The notes beneath the pieces were generated by a model. That model was not told the origin of the DNA, made no database searches, and saw only the letters and a program-made list of their open reading frames with translations. Of a DNA stretch of 64,000 nucleotides, positions 10,394-19,410 are shown piece after piece. The translations under genes were made by a program, and so were the position numbers. Every line of letters starts with the position of its first letter. Positions within the stretch are counted from its first letter, which is position 1. The stretch comes from Lithodes maja (taxonomy: Eukaryota > Arthropoda > Malacostraca > Decapoda > Lithodidae), in the NCBI GenBank assembly GCA_037953745.1, contig JBAKBP010007668.1:1-64000 (forward strand), written 5' to 3'.

Positions 10394-10729
10394 TCAGGCA
10401 GTGTCGCTATCACTGTCACTATCTGTCACTGTCACTGACAGAACTTGTTTCTGAATGACGGTATTCTGGACTAACCAATCTCCAGTTTGCCAGAAGTTAT
10501 TGTGGATTGCTTGGCGGATAGGTTCAGCAATTTTATCGTAGCATCCATCATTGCAAGGCGGTCCAATAACTCTAGCATTCACTGTATTTCCTGTTTCGCG
10601 GCTGAGATATTCCTTCCCAGAATTTCTCTTGTTCCTGGCGATTATTTCAGACCAATTGTCCGGGTTACACCTCTTTTTTATAGGTGGGGGTGGGCTCCCA
10701 CTATCACTCTCACTCTCACTATCACTCAT
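10394..10729 (-). CDS. Small acidic protein, possible TE-derived or host exon
   Basis: A 111-codon ORF starting at an ATG at 10729. The ends are low complexity: MSDSESESDSGS then a proline run at the start, and a VTVTDSDSDSD stretch at the end. The middle is not: it has an RNSGKEYLSR motif, then TVNARVIGPPC, a CNDGCYDKI cysteine cluster, and an aromatic NNFWQTGDW segment. From memory this middle resembles an N-terminal segment in many uncharacterised, often multicopy, arthropod proteins (K.SG.EY...pC...C...R..i...fW); that is family recall, not a search. The region upstream (10730-10960) is CpG-rich with a CCAAT box on the coding strand, as in a promoter. A GTGAGT donor-like site lies a few bases past the stop, so an intron in the 3' part is possible. 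Function unknown. Confidence 0.5.
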   Translation of the reverse strand: MSDSESESDSGSPPPPIKKRCNPDNWSEIIARNKRNSGKEYLSRETGNTVNARVIGPPCNDGCYDKIAEPIRQAIHNNFWQTGDWLVQNTVIQKQVLSVTVTDSDSDSDTA

Positions 10730-10960
10730 TGTTCAGGGAAGCACTGCAACACGGTCAAAACGGCACAAAAACAACACCAGGTGCGAGGTAAACGATCCGT
10801 ACGGCGTGAGAGCTGAGCTAGACTGTATTGTGGCGGGAGAACAGAGAGCAACGCGCGCCGTGAGTGGCTGAGCTGGCGCCCACGCGGTACCATAGCCGGG
10901 CTGTCATTGGCTGGCTGAACACACGCTGCCTGGGTGGCGCATATCACCCTCTGCGATGCA
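10730..10960 (-). promoter_or_regulatory. CpG-rich, CCAAT-containing upstream region
   Basis: Directly upstream of the 111-codon ORF, this stretch is much richer in CG dinucleotides than its AT-rich surroundings (GCGCGCC, CGTGGGCGCC, CGTACGG) and holds a CCAATGA box on the ORF strand. No TATA box is evident. A promoter role is inference from composition and position. Confidence 0.35.
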
Positions 10961-11169
10961 GAAACGAGGGCAAGTCAAACGCCCTGTCAACACGGAAGAA
11001 AGTGCGTCGCACTTTATGCGATTTTCAACCATGTTGACATTCTCAAATATAGCTCCCTACCACGGCTCCAGATTCGAAAAGGATGTGGCAATATAATGCG
11101 ATAATATAACGGGTTTTGCCAGAGGTGGCGGTTATCACGTTCTGCGAATGAGCGCCTCATATAAGGTAT

Positions 11170-13772
11170 AAGTTCAAGGTGATACTTTGGATAAACCTGA
11201 CTTCTAGCAAGCACCAAACAGCGATTTTGTAAGTAGCCAAGCATATTATTTTTTTCAGATAAGCCTAGGCCTACTTGTATTAGCCTAGGCCTATGATGAT
11301 AATGATGATTTGAAGCAGAAATGAGTAGCCTAGGCTGAGGCTAGGCGTATTAGGCTTAGGATAACCCATTATCCAACAATCTTAGGACTGCCCCCACTAG
11401 TGGGGCTATGTATAATGTATTGATAGGCTAATGAAGATCAAGGAAGATTTGAGGTTAAAGACAGTACAAAATAAGGTTAGCTAGGCTCTTAACCCGGGAA
11501 CGACGAAGGTCCTCAATTATGGTAATTATTTAGAAGATGACCTTTTTTTCTAGTTATTAAAAACTTACTCTATGGTGTATTATATGATATATAGAAGCAA
11601 TAGAACTGTTAAAATGACCTGGGAAGTGTATATTAAACTTAGCCTAGACCAACATTCCTGTTTTGTTTTTGTTTTTTTTGTAAGGCTAGGCTAGGCTAGG
11701 CTAACCTAGCCTAGGCTACTCTTGAGTTTTGGAACACAGTAGGCCTAAGCCTAGGCCTATTTTAGATGTCTAACTTTTAAAATAATATAAAAATACGTAG
11801 GCTAGGCCTAGGCTAGGATTATTATTTTTTTATCATTATACAGAAAGTTAATTTGTGTTATCACTCAAAAAAACAGCATCATTCGACACCCTGGCTAGGC
11901 TATAGCCTATGACAATAACAGTTTGCCGTCGTCATGCCGTGGGATTATAGGGGTAGACCTGTCACTGAAGAATACTTTCGCAGTCTTACCGTTTGTTTTT
12001 GTTTTCAAGGTATAGGCTATAGGCAGAATAGGCTACAGTAGTATCTTATCTACTGGTATCTTATTTTATTGTAGTTTATATTATGAGTGGAAGATTTGCA
12101 ATAACTTACCCTAACCAAAGTCCAAACTTAGTGTCCAAAGTGGGATCTGCACCCTGCCTCTATGTTCTCATTTTGTATACCGGTAACTTTTTAGCCAGAT
12201 TACCGGTACAATTTAATAAGTGTACAGCCAGCAGCTAGGCCTACCGCCTGCAGTGCATTTATAGATTTCCCGGAATCCCGGCCATGACTTCGGTATCACT
12301 AAAGAATCTTTCCGCAGCCTTATGTACAATTGTTTGTTTTTATTTCTTCAAGGAATATAGTACAGTAGTTTATTGTTCAATTGTTTATCATGTTATGAGT
12401 AGATAATTTGCATTACCTTACCCTAACCTAACTTTACTTAGTCTTAGTGTCCAAAGTGGGGGCTGCCACTATCCCCACAGTCCACACACCCGCTAACTAA
12501 CATATTATTGGTATGTCTTGTCATTACTATAACCTGACTTCATGGGGGTAACGGAGACTTGATTGAATATTTTCGGAATTAGCCTCGCAGAATCTTGAGT
12601 CTTTTAAAGTTGTGAAAATTAAAGTAAGTTTCTACGTTCCTACTGATTGTACTTAACCCGAGATGGGAATAGCCTACCCAGGTATTTTTTACTCGGCCCA
12701 GGGAAAATAATAGACAAACAAATGTTCTAATCAAAGTTTATTCTTGAAACTTGGTACCGGTATGTATTTTAACCAGTACTCTATAGTAACTCATGTATCA
12801 TATGAAAGGATATAAATTAAGTATGTAATAGTTCTTGGAATGCAACAACAAATATACATGAAATCTTTATTGGACAAAAGTTACAAAACTAAAACAGGGA
12901 CTGCTAAGAATAATTTAAAAACCTGTTTTCAATGCCTATATTAGTGGACCTGAAGTGAATCTCTTTGAGACTGAAGTACAGGCAGCCAGCTCCCCTAGTA
13001 TCCTGATTAAATACCACTAAACATACATATCATCCCTTTTACTTACAATATTATTAATTCCTTTTAATACATTTTGAGCATGTATTGTGCGTATATTTAC
13101 CTTCACATCTCAAAATTTCTCCGGCGGCCGGGGGGGCTACGCCCCCCGGACCCCCTGTTATGTAGCGGGGGGCTGTGCCCCCCGCAGACGCCGCGCAAAG
13201 TTGATCCTTGTAAGCTTAGAAAAATGATCCAGAACTGGATAATTTCTGTTTTGGCACCCTGCTTAAAACACACTAATCAATGAAGAAACTGATGAGAAAA
13301 AGGATTATAATACAAAAAACACATACGTGACCTAAAATCCAATTTGACCCCCCCCCCCCCCCCCCATTCTCACATAGGCTAGCTTATAGAGCATAGGCAG
13401 GGCTATAACGATACCAGTTTAGCCTACTCACCTGTAAGGGTAAGGTGGAAAAACGTGGTTAGGTCATCTAAATAGCCTATGCTGGGAAATCGTAGTAATA
13501 ATTGTGGCGATCTTGGTCAGAATGTAGCCTAGCGAATAGGTTCATGAATCATGACACCGGTACTAGCCTAGCTAGTCAAGCAGACTGAAGAACGAGTAGG
13601 CTACAGGATCACAAAACTAGCCTACTGCTAGTCTAAACATATTAACAAAGTCCATAATACAATGGTACTGTCTTGAAGGTAGAAATGTCTTAGGACACAC
13701 TGGGTTCGTAAATATTCCATTTAGGCTAGGGCCTAGGCCTACAATCTTTTCTCAGTAGGGTTCTCAACTTAC
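11170..13772. other. Intron or intergenic region left of dynein exon 1
   Basis: If the dynein gene continues leftward this is its first intron, in whole or part. No further dynein exon is recognisable. It holds dense CCTAGGC/TAGGC palindromes (about 11260-11350 and 11690-11810), a duplicated noncoding block (11938-12155 and 12270-12470), a GC-rich hairpin near 13120-13190 (GGGGGGCTACGCCCCCCGG) and a C-tract near 13350. Confidence 0.5.
11938..12470. repeat. Noncoding direct duplication
   Basis: Two copies about 330 bp apart share, in order, a TCACT-AAGAAT-TT-CGCAG block, a TTTGTTTTTATTT-TTCAAGG block, a TTATGAGT block, ACCTTACCCTAACC and GTGTCCAAAGTGGG. The copies have diverged by substitutions and small indels. 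No protein reading explains them. Confidence 0.6.
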
Positions 13773-13871
13773 CTCTTTCTGTTCTTTCTCTCGTTTTCTT
13801 CTCTCCTTCTCTTCCCGAAGAGCCATTAATTTGGCCTTCTTACGCTCCAACTCTGCCTTCCTGTCTGCCAT
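13773..13871 (-). CDS. sw: Cytoplasmic dynein intermediate chain, first coding exon
   Basis: A 33-codon exon beginning ATG GCA GAC AGG at 13871 and ending GAG followed at once by a GTAAGT donor (13772-13767), phase 0. It reads MADRKAELERKKAKLMALRE and then an EKERRKREKEQKE stretch. This is the highly charged N-terminal coiled-coil start of the intermediate chain of cytoplasmic dynein 1 (short wing in Drosophila, DYNC1I in vertebrates), where it binds the p150 subunit of dynactin and NudE. In the complex the protein bridges heavy chains, light chains and cargo adaptors. The later parts (light-chain-binding linker and WD40 propeller) are not seen in the 13.7 kb to the left, so intron 1 is long or crosses the window edge. 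This is the one confident host gene in the window. The Met is preceded by a suitable ATC context and has no competing in-frame upstream Met close by. Confidence 0.9.
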
Positions 13872-14225
13872 GATGGATGCCAGTAAATGTCTGCTTAATT
13901 AATGTAACACTAAATATATTTTAAAACCTCAAGATTGAATTCACTCTGACTCATCGACCACCTCCAATCGGTCCCCTCCTCCGAGCTTGCCAGCTAAGTA
14001 CGTCAATAGTTCCAATAATGTTTAGCTATTATTCTTATATTTAAGTAAAATTACACACACTCAATGTTTTGCATCAGTAAAATCAAATTGAATACCTAAA
14101 TAATTACTGAAAAGATTCTAACCTTCGAACATTATTCGAATTTCATGATAATTTACTTTTAAATCATCATCTATGTTTGGGAACCAATTTCTAGGATCTG
14201 ACAGTCCACAGCGCCAAATTCAAAC
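13872..14225 (-). promoter_or_regulatory. Upstream region of dynein intermediate chain
   Basis: Sequence 5' of the dynein start on the minus strand. It includes a CCGATTGGAGG segment (inverted CCAAT) near 13965-13975 and a G-rich GGAGGAGGGG block. A possible splice acceptor (TTAATTAAGCAG) lies just upstream of the ATG, so the 5' UTR may be split. Transcription start cannot be fixed by eye. Confidence 0.35.
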
Positions 14226-14228
14226 TAT

Positions 14229-14390
14229 AATAATAATAATAATAATAATATTTATTCAGTTAGCAATTTACAGAGTTGATACCACATAGTATGTTACAAA
14301 TATGACATGTACCAGCTTTGCATAATTCCAACTAAGGATAGCCCAATAAGGCCGTTAGGCGTATTTCCATTGGGGTCCTTGTGGGATTAG
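14229..14390 (-). mobile_element. LINE or SINE 3' end fragment with (ATT)n tail
   Basis: Read on the minus strand it begins with the block ACCCCAATGGAAATACGCC shared with the tRNA-derived SINE and ends in an (ATT)n tail (14229-14252 as AAT on the plus strand). Between them it differs from the SINE, so it is probably the LINE whose 3' end the SINE borrowed, or a related SINE. Confidence 0.5.
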
Positions 14391-14567
14391 GTTAGCTGGG
14401 GAAAAGAGGAGGATAACAGAAAGATACTTTAAAGAAAGTATTTCTAGGGGGTTATTTTAAGATACCTTACATCCTATGTAAATATCAGTAATCCGTAATC
14501 AGTAATCATTTCAGTTTGGTTTGCCTATCTCTTATGTCGTATTTAGTAGTAGGACTGTAGGAATGCT

Positions 14568-15013
14568 AGACTACTCGGCCCACGGGACAGCTCAGCTCGG
14601 CCCACGGCGAGACAGCTCGGCCCAGTAAAACCGAGACAGCTCGGCCCAGTGTTAATTGCGAGACAACTCTGCCTTTCACAACCCTTATTTGCTTCGACAA
14701 CATAAAAACGATATAGAAGGCTATAGATGGCTATATTGATCATTTTGGAATCACTATGTCCCTATCTATTTATGTATCTATCTGTTCGTTTCATCAAACA
14801 AGTGACAATTCATTAACTTTTATATCTCGTATTGATCATTTTGGAATCACTGTCCCTATCTAACCAAACCTAACTTAACTTAACCTAACTTAACTTAACC
14901 TAACCTAACCATAGCATAACATGGGGCCGAGCTGTCTCGCCGTCGTGGCCGAGTTGTCCAAAAGTGGGCCGAGCTGTCCGAGCCGAGTTGTCCCATAGGC
15001 CGAGTCGTCCAGT
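14568..15013. mobile_element. Foldback MITE with CTCGGCCCA repeats
   Basis: The left end (CTAGACTACTCGGCCCACGG and onward) and the inverted right end (CTGGACGACTCGGCCTATGG and onward) agree over about 35 bases with about six mismatches. Each arm then continues with direct repeats of GAGACAGCTCGGCCCA, inverted between arms. The centre is AT-rich with TTAACCTAACTTAA-type repeats and no coding. Target duplication not evident; the right end abuts a LINE fragment. Confidence 0.6.
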
Positions 15014-15350
15014 CACCAGTAGTAGACATAAGCTTGGTGCTCCCTTCTTGCAGCTGTCCGGTTCAGGTGTTCCTTCAGGCTACGTCTGAAGGAATACAGT
15101 GTTCTCTTTTCACGGACTGACTGGGGTAGGTCGTTCCAGTCTTTGATGGCAGTAAAGAAGAATGTTTGCTTACCCTGTCCTTGGATTCTCGGGACCTTAA
15201 AATTAAACATCCTGTTTCTTGTATTATGTCCACTCCTCTCATTTGCTTTAACAAAATCACTCTTAAGATACTCTGGAGCTCTGTCATAGAAAATGTTGAA
15301 GGCATGTGAGCCTGATTTGTTTGGCCCTGCCAGAGACCATTGAGCATACC
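15014..15350 (-). pseudogene. LINE C-terminal fragment (CR1/L2-like)
   Basis: Two overlapping minus-strand frames join near 15210. They give the C-terminal end of a LINE RT protein: YDRAPEYL, then NTRNRMFNFKVPR, then AIKDWNDLPQSVRE and SFRRSLKEHL. The WNDLP..V....SF...LK.HL pattern is the usual end of CR1/L2/Jockey-type ORF2. No catalytic part remains. Confidence 0.65.
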
Positions 15351-15539
15351 TAGTGACTGAATATCAATCTATTGCCAGACACTTCGATCCTTGAGGGGGT
15401 GGCATGAATTAACAACTTTCATGTTCCTGTCATCCGTCAGCCGGGCCTTTCGTCCTACCTACACGCACTTTCACTTATAAACCTCTTACCTGGTTCTCAA
15501 CTCCATCCTTTCATCTCAATTTAAAAGTGACCACTACAT

Positions 15540-15874
15540 CAATGAACAGTATGCAAGAACAGGGCAGGTACTGATATGTGGGGACTTCAACTTCAACAAC
15601 ATCAGTTGGGAGGAAACTCTAGTAAGGGACTGAACACAGAACTACAGACAGGCCCAGAATCTTCTGGATGCAGTCAATGACTGCTTCTGGAAGCAACATA
15701 TGTAGGAGACTAGACCCACCTGCGGGATAGGCTACAGACAGACCTACTAGCTAATTAGACCTCATCTTGACAAGGCAGAATAATGAGGTTGAAGATCTGG
15801 GACTAAGTAAACATGCGGTGCTCTGTTTCAACTTCATACTGGGATCCAGATTACAGAAGAATGCAGACACGCCA
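15540..15874 (+). pseudogene. CR1-like LINE, segment 1 (endonuclease)
   Basis: Plus-strand endonuclease remains with the motif VLICGDFNFNNISWEE, followed by a degraded AVNDCFWKQHM segment and a DLILTRQNNEVEDLGLS segment; several stops interrupt it. The sequence breaks off at 15874 in GACACGCCA and resumes after a copy of the same nine bases at 28105, with the protein reading continuing (NADTP then GKLNYFKTN). The element is therefore split by LINE-B. Segments 2 and 3 are at 28105-29046 and 35921-37120. Confidence 0.75.
15866..15874. repeat. Target-site duplication of LINE-B, left copy
   Basis: GACACGCCA here and at 28105-28113 flank LINE-B. Removing LINE-B and one copy restores the host LINE reading, which supports the border. 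Confidence 0.8.
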
Positions 15875-15879
15875 AGTTG

Positions 15880-18800
15880 TTGTTGTTGTTGTTGTTGTTG
15901 TTCCCTAAGCTGCCTGGCGAACAGCCCCGAGTCCCTGAGAAAGGCCATGGCCACGATCGGGCTTTCCCACAGAGCTCTCATTGAGTGTAGATTGTGTTGT
16001 GGTGTAAGTGGTTGTGTGAAATGCAGTCTTCTATGATGTGTTTAATGGTATGGGGTGCTGTGTTACATCCCGGGCAGGCGTCGACAACGGAGTCATCCAG
16101 TCTCTTCTGATAGCTCAGGAGAGCTGGATGGTGGTCCGCATCTCAGCCTGGCTAGGTGGACTCTGTCCTCGCGAGGAAGGGAGGATTCGGAAGGATGGAT
16201 TTCGGGAGGTCGTGCATGCAGCTGCGTGTTGTCTGTGAGTGAGTGGATGGATCGGTGAGAGATATGAGTATGGATGTGCTTCTGGAAGTTGGTTCGGGGT
16301 GGGCAGGGAGGGAGAGAGGACAATAATTGTGTGTGATACCGTGTGCTGGGTGTTGTTTTGATATTTCTTGGTGTCTGTGGGTGTGTTGCCATGTAGTTTA
16401 GTGGGTGGTCTTGGTTCGTGGAGGCTGCTGCCAGGAATTGAGCGCCTCTCATGTCCAGATGGTCCCTGACTTTGAGGATCCTGGCCTCCTGATGTAGGTG
16501 ATCTGTGGGTGAAGTAGCTGTGCAGCCTGTAATGATCTTCAGGCTTTGTTTTGAATAGTCTGTAAGGTCTTATGATGTGTTTCAGCTAGGTTAGAAGCCC
16601 AGGCTGGGCTTGCGTATTCCATCACTGATCTTATGTATTGTTTATATACTGTGGTGGTAGTTTCTTTGTTGTGTCCAAATTTTGTGTGAGCAAGTGACCT
16701 GAGGGCGTTAAGTCTGGGTGTCAGTTTCTTTTTAATGTTTGTGGTGTGCTGTTTGAATGTCATATGAGTATCATATGTTACTCCTAGGATTTTGGGTGTG
16801 TGTGTATGTGTTAGGGGTGTGTTGTTTATGGTGAGTTGAGGGATGTATTCGTGTTCTCCTGTCCAACTTGTGAGCAGGGTTGCGGTGGATTTGGCTGGGG
16901 CTAGATTAAGTCTGTTTGTAGTGCACCAACCATGTAGTGTGTTGAGATAGGGTTGAAGGAGATCTGTTGCTCTTTTTGGGTCATGGTGTGTGCATGTGAG
17001 TGTTATGTCATCTGCATAGGAGGCTAAGTTTATTTGGGGCGTATTGGGTGTAGTTATATCGTGCATGTACAGATTGAAGAGTGCGGGCGATAGGACGGAT
17101 CCTTGTGGGACTCCGTTTGGAAAGTTTCTGATTTTAGATGACTGACCGGCAAAAGATATGTGTGCACATCTGCCTGCTAGGAAGTTGGCCAGCCACCTTT
17201 TTGTGTTGTTGTGCATGTTTGTGTTGTAGATTTTGTTTGTTAGGTTGTGGCGGGGGATGGCATCGAAGGCTTTACTAATGTCGAGTGTGGCTAATAGTGA
17301 TCTGTGTGGTGGTCTAGCTGAGTTGATGCCGTCAAAAGCTCTTTGTGTAAGGTCTGTGAGAAGAGTGTTTGTGGAGTGCAGTGGCCTAAAGCCATGTTGT
17401 GTTGGAGCTAGGGGTAGGTCAGGTGTAATTAGTTGTAATACTAGGCGTTCCATGACTTTGGAGGGGGAGCAAAGAAGTGTGATGTGGCGGTGCGAGGAGG
17501 GTAGCGTGGGGTCTTTGTTGGGTTTGGGGAATGTGATGATGATACCATGCTTCCAAATGTCTGGTATTGTGTTGTGTGAATAGCTGTAGTTTGATATGTT
17601 AGTGAGTGCTTGTATGCCTTGTGGTCCCAGGTGTCTGAGGTGTATGTTGCTTATGTTGTCTAGGCCACAGGTGGGTGAGTGCTTGAGATTGTTGATGATA
17701 TGCTTTGTCTGGTGATTGGTGAAGGGTGTATAGTCAGGGTCTGTGGGGAATTGTCTCTTACGTCGGATGACACGTCGGTCGTCTTTGTGAGGTTTTAGGT
17801 GGCTGACATGTGAAAAGTGATTGATGAGAGTGTTTGCTTGTTGTTTACATGAAGGAGTAGAGTCTGTTGTTGTGATTGAAGCATGTGATTGTGTTGTGTT
17901 GCTGTTGGAAAGTGTGATGCTGTTTAGTGTTTTGTAGAGTTTTTTGGGGTTTGTTTTGTGATCAAGTGTTTGTAGGAAGTTATTCCAATTTAGTTTTTGT
18001 TGTTCTTGTATTTTGTTGTTAGTTTGGGTGTTGAGTGCTTGAATTTGTTGTGTGATGTCTTGTGTGTGGGGTGCTGGGGAGTGTTTCAGTATGTCGCGTT
18101 GTCTGATGAGGTTTTGAATTTCTGGTGTGAAGTTGGGGTTGTCTCTTTTCCTGTTACCTCTTGGAATGTGTTTCTTGTCAGCGTTTTGGATAGTTTTATT
18201 GAGTATGTGTACAGCATTGTTGATGTTAGTGATGGGTGTACTGTTTAGAGTTGTGAAGTGTTGTTCTGTCTCATTTGTGAATGCTTCCCAGTTAGCTCTT
18301 TTATAATTGGTGTATGTGTGTTTGTGGCTAGCTGGGGTGAGTCTGGTTTTGGTGGTGATAATGATCGGGAGGTGGTCAGAGCCTAAGGTTCTGACCACCC
18401 TCCAGGATGTTGTGGGGGCGAGTTCTGGGGAGCAAAAGGTGATATCTGGAGATGATGGGTTATAGAGGGCTTGGTGAGGAATATGGGTATGTTGATGGAT
18501 GTCGTTAAGGATGATGAGGTTATCGGTTTGGTTTTGTAGTACCAGCCCTCTGTCTGTGTCGGGGTTGTCGACAAACCAGGCCGACGTCTTGGCGTTGAAG
18601 TCACCACCCAGGATGATGTGTGGGGTGTGTGGGGTGTTTGTGATGTGTTGTAAGTGTGGTCTGTATTCATTTGGTACTGTAGGGGATGTTTGGGGAGGGA
18701 TGTATGTGTTTATGATGGTTATGTTGGAGTTGTTGCCAGTGCGTATTTTAATTGATTGTATTTCTGTTGTGTTATCATTTGGGGGGAGGAGGGATTTGGT

Positions 18801-19406
18801 TTGTACACTGGTTACTATGTATGATATTTCTTTGTGTACCAGGGTGATGAGTCCACCGCCCCCGCCGACAGCCCGGTCTTGTCTGATGGTGGTGAAATTA
18901 TGAAATGTGGGTGTTTTTTGTGTTGTGCGGAGTTTTGTTTCTTGTAAGATGGCAATGTGTATGTTGTGTTGTTTGATGAAGTGTGAGAGTTCGTGTTTCT
19001 TTGTGTTGATGCCATCTATGTTCAGTTGAAGAATGTTAATGTTATGTGCACGATGTATGTTGGGTGTTGCTGCACGAGGATGGGGTGGGGGTGGGGGTGA
19101 GGGAGGGGCTGGGGGTTGGGATGGGTGAGGTGGGGGTGGGGATTGGGGAGCAGGAGATGGGGGTTGGAATGGATTAGGATGGGATGTGGTGTGTTGAGTT
19201 GAGGATGTGGATGGTATGGGAAGGTTAGGTGGGTTAGGGAGGAGAGGTGGACGGGTTTTAGGGGGGGAGTGGATGATATGGGAAGGTTAGGTGGGTTGGG
19301 GAGGAGAGGTGGACGGGTTTTAGGTGAGGGATTTGACTGGGAGAGGGAGGGGCATGAGGAACAGGTCCAGGTGTTTGTGTAGTGTTTCTTGGAGGCAAGT
19401 GTTGTG
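15880..19406 (-). pseudogene. LINE-B ORF: endonuclease, reverse transcriptase, C-terminal domain
   Basis: Reading right to left: end of a PHD-type finger (CSSC near 19370), a proline-rich linker with a ~70-bp duplication (19200-19330), an endonuclease (LQLNIDGI near 19030, AILQET, GGDFNA at 18591-18608, GSDHLP near 18375) and then the RT. The RT has CGLDNISN, a QHGFRPLHST motif, LDISKAFDAI, NGVPQGSVLSP and YADD at 17007-17018. The frame is open from about 19250 to a stop at 16539. A frameshift at the seven-G run 19261-19267 breaks the linker and another near 16540 breaks the C-terminal region. That region (16452-15880) keeps a LRCG...CPGCNTAPHTIKHIIEDC finger and runs into the CAA tail as glutamines. 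Codons are rich in A and C on the coding strand (many Thr, Asn, His, Pro). Role: target-primed reverse transcription. Confidence 0.85.
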
Positions 19407-19410
19407 CAGG
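19407..19410. repeat. 4-bp target duplication of LTR element A
   Basis: CAGG lies before the left LTR (19407-19410) and after the right LTR (27662-27665). Four- or five-base duplications are usual for Ty3/gypsy integrases. Confidence 0.75.

Larger units (their letters stand above)
9645..11170. repeat. Inverted-repeat-bounded segment enclosing a small ORF
   Basis: The sequence from about 9655 to 9705 recurs reverse-complemented at about 11120-11170. The core of 27 bp (tatatgaggcgctcattcgc and onward to aacgt) is perfect, and similarity extends some 10 bases on either side. The segment is about 1.5 kb and contains the acidic ORF at 10394-10729 plus a CpG-rich block upstream of it. The layout fits a transposon or a TE-derived gene, but no target duplication was found outside the repeats. 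Confidence 0.5.
15875..19410 (-). mobile_element. LINE-B, 3' segment (Jockey/CR1-group non-LTR element)
   Basis: The larger part of a minus-strand non-LTR element; the 5' part is at 27666-28104, beyond an inserted LTR retrotransposon. The two parts sum to about 3.98 kb. The 3' end is a (CAA)8 tail (15877-15901 as TTG on the plus strand). Flanking duplications of GACACGCCA and the continuous protein reading across the LTR insertion show this is a single element. Confidence 0.85.

Noticed and set aside
12653..12720. TTAACCCGAG.. as another TTAA MITE end (also TTAACCCGGG at 11489)
   Set aside because: No matching inverted end with TTAA found nearby.
13120..13190. GC-rich hairpin as a terminator
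   Set aside because: Bacterial-type terminators are not meaningful in this eukaryotic setting; probably part of a repeat.
17233..18903. Plus-strand ORFs over LINE-B
   Set aside because: Antisense shadows of the LINE-B endonuclease/RT frame.
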